Shown here: piece by piece, positions 44,953 through 54,411 of the stretch
How the letters are laid out: the number at the start of each line of letters is the position of its first letter
Numbering within the stretch: the stretch's first letter is position 1
NCBI RefSeq assembly: GCF_000382125.1
Contig: NZ_KB907548.1
Span: forward strand, 186,001 to 250,000
DNA from: Eudoraea adriatica DSM 19308
Lineage (GTDB): Bacteria > Bacteroidota > Bacteroidia > Flavobacteriales > Flavobacteriaceae
Direction of reading: 5' to 3'
Length of the DNA: 64,000 bases
Position numbers and translations under genes: made by a program
The notes under the pieces: generated by a model
The model's database searches: none
Seen by the model: only the letters and a program-made list of their open reading frames with translations
Told to the model about the DNA's origin: nothing

Positions 44953-46233
44953 TCAATTAGTCATATTCAGGTAATCAAGACTCATTTCCGTAAGTGTTTT
45001 TACTCCCAAAATCAATCCGCTGTCATCAATAATAAAATCCGGGGTATGATGAGGGAATGATTCAGTAGTTCCGGGTGTCATTCCACCTAAGAAAAAGAAA
45101 AAACCAGGGATTTCTTCCTGAAAATAAGAAAAATCCTCGGCACCAGTAATAGCTTTTTGAATTTGAATATTTTCCTTGCCACCAACACGTTGCATGGTAG
45201 GCAACATTTTAACTACCAGATCCGGATCATTGTATGTAATGGCAGTTGATGATTTAATATCTATTGTGGCATCACCGCCATAAGCTTTGGCTATTGCAGG
45301 GACCATTTCCTCCATTCTGCGATTGATCATTTTTTGCATGTCGTAGTCCAGGGTGCGGATAGTTCCAATTAGTTCTGCACTTTCCGGTATAATATTAAAG
45401 CGAACCCCGCTTTTAATTTTGCCAACTGAGATAACTGCCGCTTCATTCGTAAGATCAGATTCTCTGCTAATGATTGTTTGCAATCCATCAATTATTTTGG
45501 CACTAATAAGGATAGGATCAACACCTAGCCATGGTTGGGAACCGTGACTTTGTTTTCCTTTTACATTGATCACAAAACGCTGTGCGGCAGCCATTGTACC
45601 ACCCGACTTATATCGAATAACACCTGCCGGGATTTCAGATTTAATATGCAATCCAAAAATTGCATCTACATCAGGGTTTTTTAAAACACCCTCCTTGATC
45701 ATCAACAGCGCACCACCCTCTTCCCCGGGAGGAGCTCCTTCCTCCGCCGGTTGAAAAATAAACTTTACCGTACCTTTTACCTTGTCTTTGTTTTTCGATA
45801 AAACCTCGGCAACGCCCATTAATATAGCGGTGTGCGTATCATGTCCGCAGGCATGCATAACACCCACCTGTTCCCCAAGAAATTCAGATGTGACCGTAGA
45901 CTTAAATGCAAGATCATTGCGCTCAGTCACCGGTAATGCATCAATGTCTGCCCGTAGTGCCAGAACTTTTCCAGGTTGTCCCCCTTTTAAAATTCCAACA
46001 ACTCCGGTATGCGCTACTCCGGTCTGCACGGCAATGCCCAATGAATTTAAATGTGCGGCAATTTTTTCCGCAGTCTTAAACTCGCGATTGGATAACTCCG
46101 GATTCTGGTGTATTTCCCTTCTCCACCTAATCACTTTTTCTTCAATACGATTATAATCATCGGATAAATCGGTTCCCTGGGCCAGAACCATTGTTCCAAT
46201 AAGTAGAAATAGTGTACAAATTAAGTTTTTCAT
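44953..46233 (-). CDS. Exported M20-family amidohydrolase
   Basis: A 426-aa metal-dependent amidohydrolase of the M20D (carboxypeptidase/IAA-amino acid hydrolase-like) type. A signal peptide ends near residue 18 (LFLLIGTMVLAQ). The metal site includes HACGHDTH (127-134), EEGAPPGEEGG and AITGAEDFSYF; the dimerisation domain lies at about 205-320. It would release an amino acid or acyl group from N-acyl or dipeptide substrates in the periplasm. It lies 4 nt downstream of the DsrE-like gene, so the two form one operon. Confidence 0.92.
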   Translation of the reverse strand: MKNLICTLFLLIGTMVLAQGTDLSDDYNRIEEKVIRWRREIHQNPELSNREFKTAEKIAAHLNSLGIAVQTGVAHTGVVGILKGGQPGKVLALRADIDALPVTERNDLAFKSTVTSEFLGEQVGVMHACGHDTHTAILMGVAEVLSKNKDKVKGTVKFIFQPAEEGAPPGEEGGALLMIKEGVLKNPDVDAIFGLHIKSEIPAGVIRYKSGGTMAAAQRFVINVKGKQSHGSQPWLGVDPILISAKIIDGLQTIISRESDLTNEAAVISVGKIKSGVRFNIIPESAELIGTIRTLDYDMQKMINRRMEEMVPAIAKAYGGDATIDIKSSTAITYNDPDLVVKMLPTMQRVGGKENIQIQKAITGAEDFSYFQEEIPGFFFFLGGMTPGTTESFPHHTPDFIIDDSGLILGVKTLTEMSLDYLNMTN

Positions 46234-46237
46234 AGTA

Positions 46238-46792
46238 TTAAAATTTTATTAGTCGATAACCATCATCCTGCAGCTGAATTAATGCCGTCATGGCAGATAA
46301 AGCCAACTCAACGCCATCAATAGTATCTGAAACAGGTACATTACGAGCAATTGACGATTGACCGCAAAGCACAACTGTAACTCCGGCATCCAAAAGTTTT
46401 TTAATTAATTCTTCATTCGGATTGTCCGTATCGAACCGACTTCTGTATTCTGAATTTTTCAAAAGATCTTTAGTAGCCATATTGTGAACCACAAGTGCAA
46501 TTTTTAAATTTGAAAGTGGTACGCCACTTTGTGCATGCATATTTAGAAAGCGAGCCGCAGTTTCAATGCTTCTGTTCAATTGATCAGGAGTTTCAGGGGT
46601 ATTCATAATATCAAATACCGCCTTGTATTCTTTCGAGGGATAGGTTTTGAAATCTGGGTTCTCAATGCTCCAAACCTCTCCATATCCTGTAATAATGGGG
46701 CCAGATTCTTTTATTTGTGAACAAAGAGGCGTGCAGAACAGCAGTAGGACACTTGAGAGACATAAAAAAATGATTTTTACCATATAGTTCAT
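46238..46792 (-). CDS. DsrE-family protein with N-terminal signal peptide
   Basis: A 184-aa DsrE/DsrF-like protein. Conserved elements are KAVFDIMNTPETPDQLNRSI, LKIALVVHNMATKDLL and the sulfur-carrier Cys (Cys143) in VTVVLCGQSSIARN. The N terminus (FLCLSSVLLLFCTPLCSQ) is a signal peptide, unusual for a fold best known as a cytoplasmic sulfur relay. The gene is 4 nt upstream of the exported M20 amidohydrolase. A periplasmic thiol or persulfide role is possible but not shown. An alternative start three codons on does not change the signal. Confidence 0.82.
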   Translation of the reverse strand: MNYMVKIIFLCLSSVLLLFCTPLCSQIKESGPIITGYGEVWSIENPDFKTYPSKEYKAVFDIMNTPETPDQLNRSIETAARFLNMHAQSGVPLSNLKIALVVHNMATKDLLKNSEYRSRFDTDNPNEELIKKLLDAGVTVVLCGQSSIARNVPVSDTIDGVELALSAMTALIQLQDDGYRLIKF

Positions 46793-46910
46793 TAGAATTT
46801 CTAAATATATTCAAATTGTCTAAAATACGAAGTCAAAGTACATAAATAATGTTCCTCACTTTTTCCTGAGGTTAATTATGGCTAAATTCACACCATAAAA
46901 TACCAATGTT

Positions 46911-49259
46911 TTGAATACATTTCTGGATGAATTAAATGATGCCCAAAAGGGTCCTGTTTTACACAAGGAGGGACCCCTAATGGTTATTGCAGGTGCCGGT
47001 TCGGGCAAAACCAGGGTACTTACCTACAGAATTGCTCATTTAATGGGGCAAGGTGTTGATCCATTTAATATTCTGGCTCTCACATTTACAAATAAGGCCG
47101 CAAGGGAAATGAAGAAGCGAATCGCTGATATTGCCGGAAGCTCTGAAACAAAGAATTTATGGATGGGTACATTTCATTCCATTTTTGCCCGTTTGCTTCG
47201 ATATGACGGGGATAAATTAGGATATCCAAGTAATTATACTATTTATGACACCCAGGATTCACAGCGATTAATTTCATCGATAATTAAGGAGATGGGATTA
47301 GATAAGGATATTTATAAATACAAACAAATTCAGAATCGTATTTCATCTTACAAAAACAGCTTAATTACGGTAAAAGCTTATTTCCAGAATCCCGAATTAA
47401 TGGAAGCAGATGCCATGGCCAAGCGTCCAAGATTAGGGGATATTTATCAAAATTATGTGGACAGGTGTTTTAAGGCAGGAGCAATGGATTTTGATGATTT
47501 GCTTTTACGGACCAATGAATTATTGAGCCGTTTCCCGGAAGTTTTAATGAAATATCAGGAACGGTTCCGTTATATTCTCGTAGACGAGTATCAGGATACC
47601 AACCACTCACAGTATCTGATTGTAAAAGCTCTTGCAGACCGGTTTCAGAATATTTGTGTTGTGGGTGATGACGCCCAGAGTATTTACTCATTCAGGGGCG
47701 CCAATATCACAAATATCCTGAACTTTCAAAGAGATTATGACGATGTTGCGGTTTATAGGTTAGAACAAAATTACAGATCTACCAAAAACATAGTCAATGC
47801 TGCAAATTCTATTATTGCGAATAATAAGAATCAACTGGAAAAAGTTGTGTGGACAGCTAATGATGAGGGCACAAAAATAAAACTTCACAGAAGTATCACA
47901 GATGCTGAAGAAGGAAGATATGTGGCAGGTTCCATTTTTGAAAACAAAATGCAAAACCAACGTTTAAATAGTGATTTTGCAGTGCTTTATCGAACAAATT
48001 CCCAATCTCGTGCAATAGAAGATGCCTTGCGTAAAAGAGATATTCCGTACAGGATCTATGGGGGACTTTCCTTTTATCAGCGAAAAGAAATCAAGGACTT
48101 GTTATCTTATCTTAGGTTGGTAATCAACCCAAAGGATGAAGAGGCCTTAAAAAGAGTTATAAATTTCCCTACTCGTGGAATTGGGCAAACCACAGTGGAT
48201 AGGCTGACGGTGGCGGCAAATCATTACTCAAAATCTATTTTTGAAGTAATGGAAAATTTGGATAAAATTGATTTAAAAATTAATTCTGGCACGAAAAGAA
48301 AACTCGAAGATTTCACCAATATGATTAAGAGTTTTCAAATAATGAACAATAGTGCAGATGCCTTTACCCTGGCCGAGCATGTTGCCAGGAAAACAGGCAT
48401 ACTCCTTGAATTCAAGAAAGATGGGACCCCTGAGGGTATTGCCCGTATGGAGAATATAGAGGAATTACTAAATGGTATCAAAGACTTTGTAGAAGGGCAA
48501 AGGGAATTGGCAGATGCAAAAGGAGATCTAACGGAGTTTCTGGAAGATGTGGCCCTGGCCACGGATTTAGATAAAGACACAAGCGATGAGGATCGTGTTG
48601 CCCTAATGACCATTCACCTTGCAAAAGGTTTGGAGTTTCCATTTGTTTATATAGTTGGTATGGAAGAGGATCTTTTCCCTTCTGCAATGAGCATGAATAC
48701 AAGAAGTGAATTGGAAGAGGAGCGCAGGCTATTTTATGTGGCTCTGACCCGTGCCGAGGAACAGGCATATTTAACCTATACGCAAAACCGATATCGCTGG
48801 GGTAAATTAATTGATGCCGAACCCAGTCGTTTTATTGAAGAAATTGAGGACAGATATATGGAGAACCTTACTCCTGTAGATTCATATCGGTATAAACCCT
48901 TGATAAATACTGATATTTTTGGAGAAATTGATAAGTCTAAACTTCGAACGACCAAGCCGGAAAATGGTGTTCCGCCCGGAATAAAAAAACCAAATGAAAA
49001 TCAATTACGAAGACTTAGAAAACTTAAACCGGAATTAGCCAAACCTATTGGAAATAGCAACCCTTTAGATCCAAATCTATCAGCTGGGGCTTTGGTAAAT
49101 CATACCCGTTTTGGCCGTGGCAAGGTATTGAGGGTAGAAGGAGCAGGCAACGACAAGAAAGCAGAAATACAATTTGAAAAGGGAGATATAAAAAAGTTGC
49201 TGCTTAGATTTGCAAAGCTTGAAATAATTGGTAATTCGTCTAACGCAAATAGAAATTGA
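46911..49259 (+). CDS. UvrD/PcrA-type ATP-dependent DNA helicase
   Basis: A 782-aa superfamily 1A 3'-5' helicase for repair and displacement of bound proteins. LNDAQKGPVLHKEGPLMVIA precedes Walker A GAGSGKTRVL; ILALTFTNKAAREMKKRI, ILVDEYQDTNHSQY, VVGDDAQSIYSFRGANI, LEQNYRSTKNI, MTIHLAKGLEFPFVYIVG and LFYVALTRAEEQ follow in order. The C-terminal part has the PcrA Tudor-like segment (VNHTRFGRGKVLRVEG). The start is a TTG at 46911: no in-frame ATG precedes the conserved N terminus, and the nearby ATG at 46906 is out of frame. UvrD and PcrA are not separated here. Confidence 0.94.
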   Translation: MNTFLDELNDAQKGPVLHKEGPLMVIAGAGSGKTRVLTYRIAHLMGQGVDPFNILALTFTNKAAREMKKRIADIAGSSETKNLWMGTFHSIFARLLRYDGDKLGYPSNYTIYDTQDSQRLISSIIKEMGLDKDIYKYKQIQNRISSYKNSLITVKAYFQNPELMEADAMAKRPRLGDIYQNYVDRCFKAGAMDFDDLLLRTNELLSRFPEVLMKYQERFRYILVDEYQDTNHSQYLIVKALADRFQNICVVGDDAQSIYSFRGANITNILNFQRDYDDVAVYRLEQNYRSTKNIVNAANSIIANNKNQLEKVVWTANDEGTKIKLHRSITDAEEGRYVAGSIFENKMQNQRLNSDFAVLYRTNSQSRAIEDALRKRDIPYRIYGGLSFYQRKEIKDLLSYLRLVINPKDEEALKRVINFPTRGIGQTTVDRLTVAANHYSKSIFEVMENLDKIDLKINSGTKRKLEDFTNMIKSFQIMNNSADAFTLAEHVARKTGILLEFKKDGTPEGIARMENIEELLNGIKDFVEGQRELADAKGDLTEFLEDVALATDLDKDTSDEDRVALMTIHLAKGLEFPFVYIVGMEEDLFPSAMSMNTRSELEEERRLFYVALTRAEEQAYLTYTQNRYRWGKLIDAEPSRFIEEIEDRYMENLTPVDSYRYKPLINTDIFGEIDKSKLRTTKPENGVPPGIKKPNENQLRRLRKLKPELAKPIGNSNPLDPNLSAGALVNHTRFGRGKVLRVEGAGNDKKAEIQFEKGDIKKLLLRFAKLEIIGNSSNANRN

Positions 49260-49293
49260 TATTTAGGCAGGCATTGCTCCATTAAGAGTGTTA

Positions 49294-49326
49294 TTGCTAA
49301 TCCATGATTATTTCATGTTATATTTG
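49294..49326 (+). promoter_or_regulatory. Promoter of the GH16 gene
   Basis: TTG (49294-49296) and TATATTTG (49319-49326) with a 22-bp spacer fit the Bacteroidota TTG/TAnnTTTG pattern, though the spacer is long. The -7 box lies 26 bp before the ATG at 49353. Confidence 0.4.
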
Positions 49327-49352
49327 AAAAGAATCTTTAATTATGTCATTTT

Positions 49353-50228
49353 ATGTATAAGAAGATAATTATTCTTTTTGTAGTTTTCCTGACAGGTTGC
49401 AGTAAGAGCAGTGCACAAGAAGAAAATCAGGGAGAGGCATCCGCACCTAGAGATATTGGTGGTGTTCAGGATGTGAATGCACCTGAATATTGGGATAAGG
49501 CGGTTTTGGTTTGGCAGGATGAATTTGATGGAGATTTGTTATCAAGGGAGAATTGGGTTAGTGAGACGGGGTCTAATGGTTGGGGCAATAATGAACTTCA
49601 GAATTATACGGAAGACGAAAATGTACTGGTAAGTGATGGAACATTAAAAATAATAGCAAAGAAAACAGAGCTAACTCCCGGAACTGTGGGTTACACTTCT
49701 GCCAGATTAAACAGTAGATCCAGTTTTAAATATGGCAGAATGGAGATCAGGGCAAAAATTCCGGAACATAAAGGCAATGGTTTATGGCCGGCTTTATGGA
49801 TGCTGGGTTCAAACATTCAAACTGCCGGATGGCCTGCATGTGGTGAAATAGATATTATGGAGTACGTAAGTTTTGATCCTAATCAGACCCATTTTTCCAT
49901 TCACAGTGTTGCTAACAATCATAAGGACGGAACCCAGGTAACTTCCGGTCCGGTTTTTCTGGAGACTATAGAAGAAGAATTTCATAATTATGGAATTCTG
50001 TGGACAGACAAATACTTGAAATTTTATATAGACGATATAGATAATATTAAGCTTCTATTTCCTCGCCCGGCTATTTCCAATGCGGATAACTGGCCTTTTT
50101 CAGGATCATTCTACTTTTTAATGAATATTGCTGTGGGAGGTGATTGGGGAGGATTAGAAGGTGTTGACAATAGTATTTTTCCGGCAATTATGGAGGTAGA
50201 CTATGTAAGGGTTTATCAGGTAAAGTAA
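49353..50228 (+). CDS. GH16-family beta-glucanase lipoprotein (laminarinase-like)
   Basis: A 291-aa secreted glycoside hydrolase. LTGCSKS gives a lipobox (Cys16), so it is probably anchored in the outer membrane or periplasm. The catalytic ExDxxE motif is GEIDIME (residues 164-170, nucleophile Glu165 and acid/base Glu170), preceded by the GH16 pattern NELQNYTEDENV and FKYGRMEIRAKIPEHKGNGL. The GH16_3 subgroup with this EIDIME motif includes laminarinases and other beta-1,3-glucanases, which fits a marine polysaccharide degrader. No SusCD pair or other CAZyme is adjacent, so it is not in a polysaccharide utilisation locus here. Confidence 0.9.
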   Translation: MYKKIIILFVVFLTGCSKSSAQEENQGEASAPRDIGGVQDVNAPEYWDKAVLVWQDEFDGDLLSRENWVSETGSNGWGNNELQNYTEDENVLVSDGTLKIIAKKTELTPGTVGYTSARLNSRSSFKYGRMEIRAKIPEHKGNGLWPALWMLGSNIQTAGWPACGEIDIMEYVSFDPNQTHFSIHSVANNHKDGTQVTSGPVFLETIEEEFHNYGILWTDKYLKFYIDDIDNIKLLFPRPAISNADNWPFSGSFYFLMNIAVGGDWGGLEGVDNSIFPAIMEVDYVRVYQVK

Positions 50229-50292
50229 TATTCCGGTTTAATATTGGAGCATTAACCACTAATTATTATTCCTTTAAATATCTTTTAAGTAA

Positions 50293-50913
50293 ATGGCCGA
50301 ATTCATTAAGATATATGAGCAGAACCCTAATCCAAAAGAAATTAATAAGGTGGTATCTATCCTTCAAAAAGGAGGCTTAATTATATACCCTACGGATACC
50401 GTTTATGGACTAGGCTGTGACATTACCAACACAAAGGCTATGGAAAAAATTGCCCGAATTAAGGGAATTAAACTGGAAAAGGCCTACTGGTCATTTGTTT
50501 GTGCAGACCTTAGTAATCTAGCCGATTATGTCAGGCAATTAGATACTCCAACATTTAAAATCCTTAAACGCGCCCTGCCCGGTCCATATACTTTTGTCTT
50601 GCCCGGCAGCAGCAAATTACCCAAAGTATTTAAGAAAAGAAAAACGGTAGGGATAAGGGTTCCTGATAATAATATTGCAAGGGCTCTTGTTATGGGTCTG
50701 GGTAATCCTATTATTTCTACTTCCATTCGAGATGAAGATGAGCTTTTAGAATATACAACGGATCCAGAATTGATATTTGAAAAATGGCAAAATTTGGTAG
50801 ATGTTGTAATTGATGGCGGTTATGGGGGTAATTTAGCATCCACAGTTATAGATCTGTCAGGAGATGAACCAGAAGTAATCAGGGCAGGGAAGGGAGACCC
50901 AAATATTATATAA
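50293..50913 (+). CDS. Threonylcarbamoyl-AMP synthase (YrdC/Sua5 family)
   Basis: A 206-aa TsaC-type enzyme that makes threonylcarbamoyl-AMP from threonine, bicarbonate and ATP, the first step of tRNA t6A synthesis. GGLIIYPTDTVYGLGCDIT, IARIKGIKLEKAYWSF, LPGPYTFVLPG and KRKTVGIRVPDN are the family motifs; STVIDLSGDEPEVIRAGKGD closes the YrdC domain. It lacks the extra C-terminal domain of full Sua5 proteins. The partner TsaE is at 13718-14140. A strong terminator follows at once. Confidence 0.9.
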   Translation: MAEFIKIYEQNPNPKEINKVVSILQKGGLIIYPTDTVYGLGCDITNTKAMEKIARIKGIKLEKAYWSFVCADLSNLADYVRQLDTPTFKILKRALPGPYTFVLPGSSKLPKVFKKRKTVGIRVPDNNIARALVMGLGNPIISTSIRDEDELLEYTTDPELIFEKWQNLVDVVIDGGYGGNLASTVIDLSGDEPEVIRAGKGDPNII

Positions 50914-50944
50914 AAAACCGCGGTTCTTAACCGCGGTTTTTTTT
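50912..50944. terminator. Strong bidirectional terminator after the TsaC-type gene
   Basis: AAAAAACCGCGGTT (50912-50925) and AACCGCGGTTTTTT (50929-50942) form a perfect 14-bp stem with a 3-nt loop, followed by more T. It starts at the stop codon and serves both this gene and the converging OmpA lipoprotein gene. Confidence 0.9.
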
Positions 50945-50964
50945 AAATTTATTATAAATGAATT

Positions 50965-51816
50965 TTAATCGTTGATCGCGGGATCTTTCATGCCTTCCTC
51001 GATCATGCTATAAAACTGATCAATTTTCGGAAGGACAACAATTCTTGTTCTTCTGTTTTTAGACTTTTCTGTTTGAGAAATCGGAATATACTCAGCTCTA
51101 CCAGCAGCTGTCATTCTAGTAGGATCTACGCCATAATCGTTCTGTAAAACACGCACAACAGCAGTTGATCTTTTTACACTTAAATCCCAATTATCTAATA
51201 ACACACCTTTTCTGTAAGGAACATCATCAGTATGTCCTTCAACCATAAATTCAAAGTCTGGTTTATTATTTACAACCTTAGCAACCTTGCCTAAGACTTC
51301 TTTGGCTCTTGCGGTAAGATTATAGCTTCCGCTGCTGAATAATAACTTGTCAGATATTGAAACGAAAACTACACCCTTTTCAACACTGATTTCTATATCC
51401 TCATCATCAAGATTACCCAAAACTCCTTTCAGGCTTTGAACCAATGCCAGGTTAACCGAGTCTCTTCTTGTTATGGCGTTCTGTAACTTACGGATGGTAA
51501 GATCTTTTTCCTGTAGGCTCTCTAAAGATTTCTCAAGGTTTTCTGCACCCTTAGTTGTTAGCGTAGTAAGGTTACCCATATTATTTATCAGTTCCTGATT
51601 ATTTGCTTTGAGAAAAGCATTTTGATCAGTCAGTGTTTGTAACCGAGCGTCTGCAGTAGCCTTTTCTTCAAGACAGGAATTTAACTTCACTGTCGCTGAA
51701 TTTAAAAGATCCTGAGTTTCTTTTTGTTTAGTCTCCAATTCAGCATATTTCTTCTGAGATACGCAAGATGACAGAAGAACTGCCATTCCTAAAAAGCCTA
51801 GAATAAGTTTTTTCAT
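50965..51816 (-). CDS. OmpA-family lipoprotein with coiled coil
   Basis: A 283-aa outer-membrane-associated lipoprotein. Lipobox Cys18 is in LLSSCVSQKKY. A coiled coil covers about residues 25-110 (AELETKQKETQDLLNSATVK). The OmpA domain (about 145-270) has its peptidoglycan site intact: EGHTDDVPYRKG (193-204), DLSVKRSTAVVRVLQNDYGV and KSKNRRTRIVV. The lipid anchor plus the coiled-coil spacer would tether the outer membrane to peptidoglycan. It is the intact relative of the protein at 44018-44791. Confidence 0.9.
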   Translation of the reverse strand: MKKLILGFLGMAVLLSSCVSQKKYAELETKQKETQDLLNSATVKLNSCLEEKATADARLQTLTDQNAFLKANNQELINNMGNLTTLTTKGAENLEKSLESLQEKDLTIRKLQNAITRRDSVNLALVQSLKGVLGNLDDEDIEISVEKGVVFVSISDKLLFSSGSYNLTARAKEVLGKVAKVVNNKPDFEFMVEGHTDDVPYRKGVLLDNWDLSVKRSTAVVRVLQNDYGVDPTRMTAAGRAEYIPISQTEKSKNRRTRIVVLPKIDQFYSMIEEGMKDPAIND

Positions 51817-51914
51817 AATACTGTTTATATAAAATTAATTATTTGTTTAAATCACCTTCCAATTAATACAAGGTAAAATTATAACATTTGATTTCCTTTA
51901 ATTTTCAAAATTAG

Positions 51915-52916
51915 TTAATCTTTTACTAAAATGTTAAAATTTCTTATATGATCTACGAAATAGGACCATACAATGGATTTTGTTTTATAATACTTTGTGA
52001 CAAAATTGGCTTTTTCCCTTTTTCGATACATTTTAACAAAATGCCTGTAATAGCTCAAATGTGCCCTGAGAATAGCCCAACAATGAGCGGGCTTTAATTG
52101 GATAATAAATCGAATAGCGGCGATACCATCCAGGATCAGGCGTATAAAAACTATGGGAAAGGCCTTTTTTCTGGGAAGATTTTTAGTTATTGAATAGAGG
52201 GAGTTTCTGAAATTTAAAAAGGTTTTTTTGGGGTTCATATTGCTGAGTGTTGAACCTCCAAGATGGTATATGTGCGATGCTCCAACATAGTAGATCTTTA
52301 ATCCTTTATTTTGTGCCCGCCAACATAAATCCACTTCTTCCTGATGTGCAAAATAATCCTCATCAAATCCACCCAGGGCGTGAAAGACGTCACTTTTAAT
52401 AAACATACAGGCGCCTGTTGCCCAAAAAATTTCAATAGTGTCATCGTACTGTCCTTCGTCCTTTTCTATCGCCTGGAAAATACGGCCCCTGCAGAACGGG
52501 TATCCAAACTTATCTAAAAATCCACCACAAGCTCCTGCATATTCAAAATAATCTCTACGTAATAAGTCGAGAATCTTAGGTTGAATTATCGAAGCTTCGG
52601 GAAGTTTCAGAAACGTTTCTTTTACCGGTTCCAGCCAGCCGGGGGTAACTTCCACATCGGAATTTAAAAGGCAATATATATCTGCATCAACCTCTTTTAA
52701 AGCGTCATTATATCCTTTGGCAAATCCGTTGTTTGAACTATTTTGTATTAGGTTTACATTGGGAAAGTTTTGCCGCACAAATGCTACAGAGCCATCCGTA
52801 GAGGCGTTATCTGCTACATAAATATCGGCATCACCGGAATATTTAACCACCAGAGGTAAGTATCGCTCCAGGAGGGCTTCTCCATTCCAATTAAGTATGA
52901 CGATCGCAAATTTCAA
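51915..52916 (-). CDS. Family 2 glycosyltransferase (GT-A fold)
   Basis: A 333-aa inverting glycosyltransferase. The nucleotide-sugar site has VILNWNGEALLERYLPLVV and IYVADNASTDGS; CLLNSDVEVTPGWLEP carries the DxD-type metal motif, and HQEEVDLCWRAQNKGLKIYY is the acceptor-side signature of rhamnosyl- or other cell-surface transferases. A hydrophobic or basic C-terminal tail follows (FRNSLYSITKNLPRKKAFPI). It lies 12 nt downstream of the HsdR-N-like gene. No polysaccharide cluster surrounds it, so the product is unknown. Confidence 0.9.
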   Translation of the reverse strand: MKFAIVILNWNGEALLERYLPLVVKYSGDADIYVADNASTDGSVAFVRQNFPNVNLIQNSSNNGFAKGYNDALKEVDADIYCLLNSDVEVTPGWLEPVKETFLKLPEASIIQPKILDLLRRDYFEYAGACGGFLDKFGYPFCRGRIFQAIEKDEGQYDDTIEIFWATGACMFIKSDVFHALGGFDEDYFAHQEEVDLCWRAQNKGLKIYYVGASHIYHLGGSTLSNMNPKKTFLNFRNSLYSITKNLPRKKAFPIVFIRLILDGIAAIRFIIQLKPAHCWAILRAHLSYYRHFVKMYRKREKANFVTKYYKTKSIVWSYFVDHIRNFNILVKD

Positions 52917-52928
52917 AACGGTTGCAAA

Positions 52929-53375
52929 TTAACGGCTAAAATCAGGAATTTGCCTTAAAAAAGAATATTTTTCTTCTTCATAGTTCATTTTACAATAAAA
53001 ATGATCCAAACCATTGGACACCATGAGGTATTCCGACTGCATTTTCAGATTATAGCGAGCGATCTGATCGAAAACTACCTGTGAGATTTTGATATTTGGT
53101 GATTTACATTCTACCAAAATATGGATACTACCATCCGTATTGAAAACTACTACATCATATCGTTTTTTTAAACCATTTAATGACAAAGTTTTTTCAACAT
53201 TAATTAAAGAGGTTGGATATTTCTTATCCATTGTAAGAAAATGAATTACATGCTGTCGAACCCATTCTTCCGGCTGGAGGCTTACAAACTTTTTGCGTAT
53301 AATATCAAAAATCTGCTGCTTATTTTCGCTACTTTTGAATCTGAAAGGGTAACTCGGAAAGTTGAGAGATAACAT
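52929..53375 (-). CDS. HsdR N-terminal-like nuclease-fold protein
   Basis: A 148-aa protein resembling the N-terminal domain of type I restriction HsdR subunits. The PD-(D/E)xK-type core is KRYDVVVFN, then IHILVECKSP (E-x-K after the Asp), with DQIARYNLKMQSEYLMVSNG after it. No HsdM, HsdS or helicase domain is present. In Bacteroidota this lone form is commonly found divergent from holA, as here, which suggests a DNA maintenance role rather than restriction. Only 26 bp separate the two start codons. Confidence 0.82.
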   Translation of the reverse strand: MLSLNFPSYPFRFKSSENKQQIFDIIRKKFVSLQPEEWVRQHVIHFLTMDKKYPTSLINVEKTLSLNGLKKRYDVVVFNTDGSIHILVECKSPNIKISQVVFDQIARYNLKMQSEYLMVSNGLDHFYCKMNYEEEKYSFLRQIPDFSR

Positions 53376-53401
53376 GGGACAAATTTGGCAATTTTTTTTG
53401 G

Positions 53402-54406
53402 ATGGAAGAAGTAAAGCAGATTGTAAATAGCATCCGAACCGGCATCATAAGCCCTATATATTTTTTAATGGGTGACGAGCCCTATTACATTGATAAAATA
53501 GCTCAGTTTATCAGTGATAATGTTCTAACTTCGGAAGAGAAAGGGTTTAATCAAATGGTGCTATACGGTAAGGAAACCTCATTAGAACAGGTTTTGGCGA
53601 ATGCCAAAAGATACCCAATGATGTCAGAAAAGCAAGTTGTAATTGTGAAAGAGGCCCAACATTTATCAAGAAATATTGAAGACTTATGCCCTTATGCCAA
53701 AAACCCGCAAACTTCAACTGTACTTGTATTTTGTTATAAATATAAGAAGTTAGACAAGCGGAAAAAATTACACAAAACTCTTCTTGCCAATGGTAATGTC
53801 ATTTTTGAAAGCAAAAAGCTATATGAAAATCAAGTTTCAGATTGGATAAGGCTCATGTTAAAACAGAAAGGCTATGCTATTTCACATAAAGCAGCAATTC
53901 TGCTGGTTGAGTACCTGGGGACAGATCTCAGCAGAATAAATAATGAATTGGAAAAATTACAATTACTACTGCCGGATAAAACCGAAATTGACCCCGCTCT
54001 TATTGAAAAGCACATTGGTATAAGCAAAGACTATAATAATTTTGAATTAAAAAAAGCGATAGGAGAAAGAAATGTTGTTAAAGCTACGCGAATTATAAAT
54101 TATTTTGCCCAAAACCCAAAGGATAATCCTTTTGTTGTTACGGTGAGTCTTCTGCATAATTTTTTTACACAGTTGCTTCAGTACCATGGATTAGCGGACC
54201 ATTCTCCCAAAAATGTATCTTCCGCCCTGCGTATTAACCCATATTTTGTTAGTGAGTTTCAAACTGCTTCCAGAAATTATCCAATGAAACGAGTTAGCAA
54301 TATTATTACGTATTTAAGGGAATTGGACTTAAAAGGAAAAGGGGTAGGGGCATATAATATTTCTCATGCTGATCTTCTGAAAGAACTCCTGGTAAAGATA
54401 ATCTAG
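53402..54406 (+). CDS. holA: DNA polymerase III subunit delta
   Basis: A 334-aa clamp-loader subunit that opens the beta sliding clamp. The N-terminal AAA-like domain includes YFLMGDEPYYIDKIAQFISD and YPMMSEKQVVIVKEAQHLSR; the middle and C-terminal helical domains (LVEYLGTDLSRINNELEKLQ, FVVTVSLLHNFFTQLLQYHG) match HolA. It stops 5 bp before the converging DoxX stop. Confidence 0.9.
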   Translation: MEEVKQIVNSIRTGIISPIYFLMGDEPYYIDKIAQFISDNVLTSEEKGFNQMVLYGKETSLEQVLANAKRYPMMSEKQVVIVKEAQHLSRNIEDLCPYAKNPQTSTVLVFCYKYKKLDKRKKLHKTLLANGNVIFESKKLYENQVSDWIRLMLKQKGYAISHKAAILLVEYLGTDLSRINNELEKLQLLLPDKTEIDPALIEKHIGISKDYNNFELKKAIGERNVVKATRIINYFAQNPKDNPFVVTVSLLHNFFTQLLQYHGLADHSPKNVSSALRINPYFVSEFQTASRNYPMKRVSNIITYLRELDLKGKGVGAYNISHADLLKELLVKII

Positions 54407-54411
54407 CAAAT

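Noticed and set aside
52929-53375. Remnant of a type I restriction system
   Set aside because: The lone HsdR-N-like protein divergent from holA is a conserved Bacteroidota arrangement; no hsdM or hsdS traces are present.
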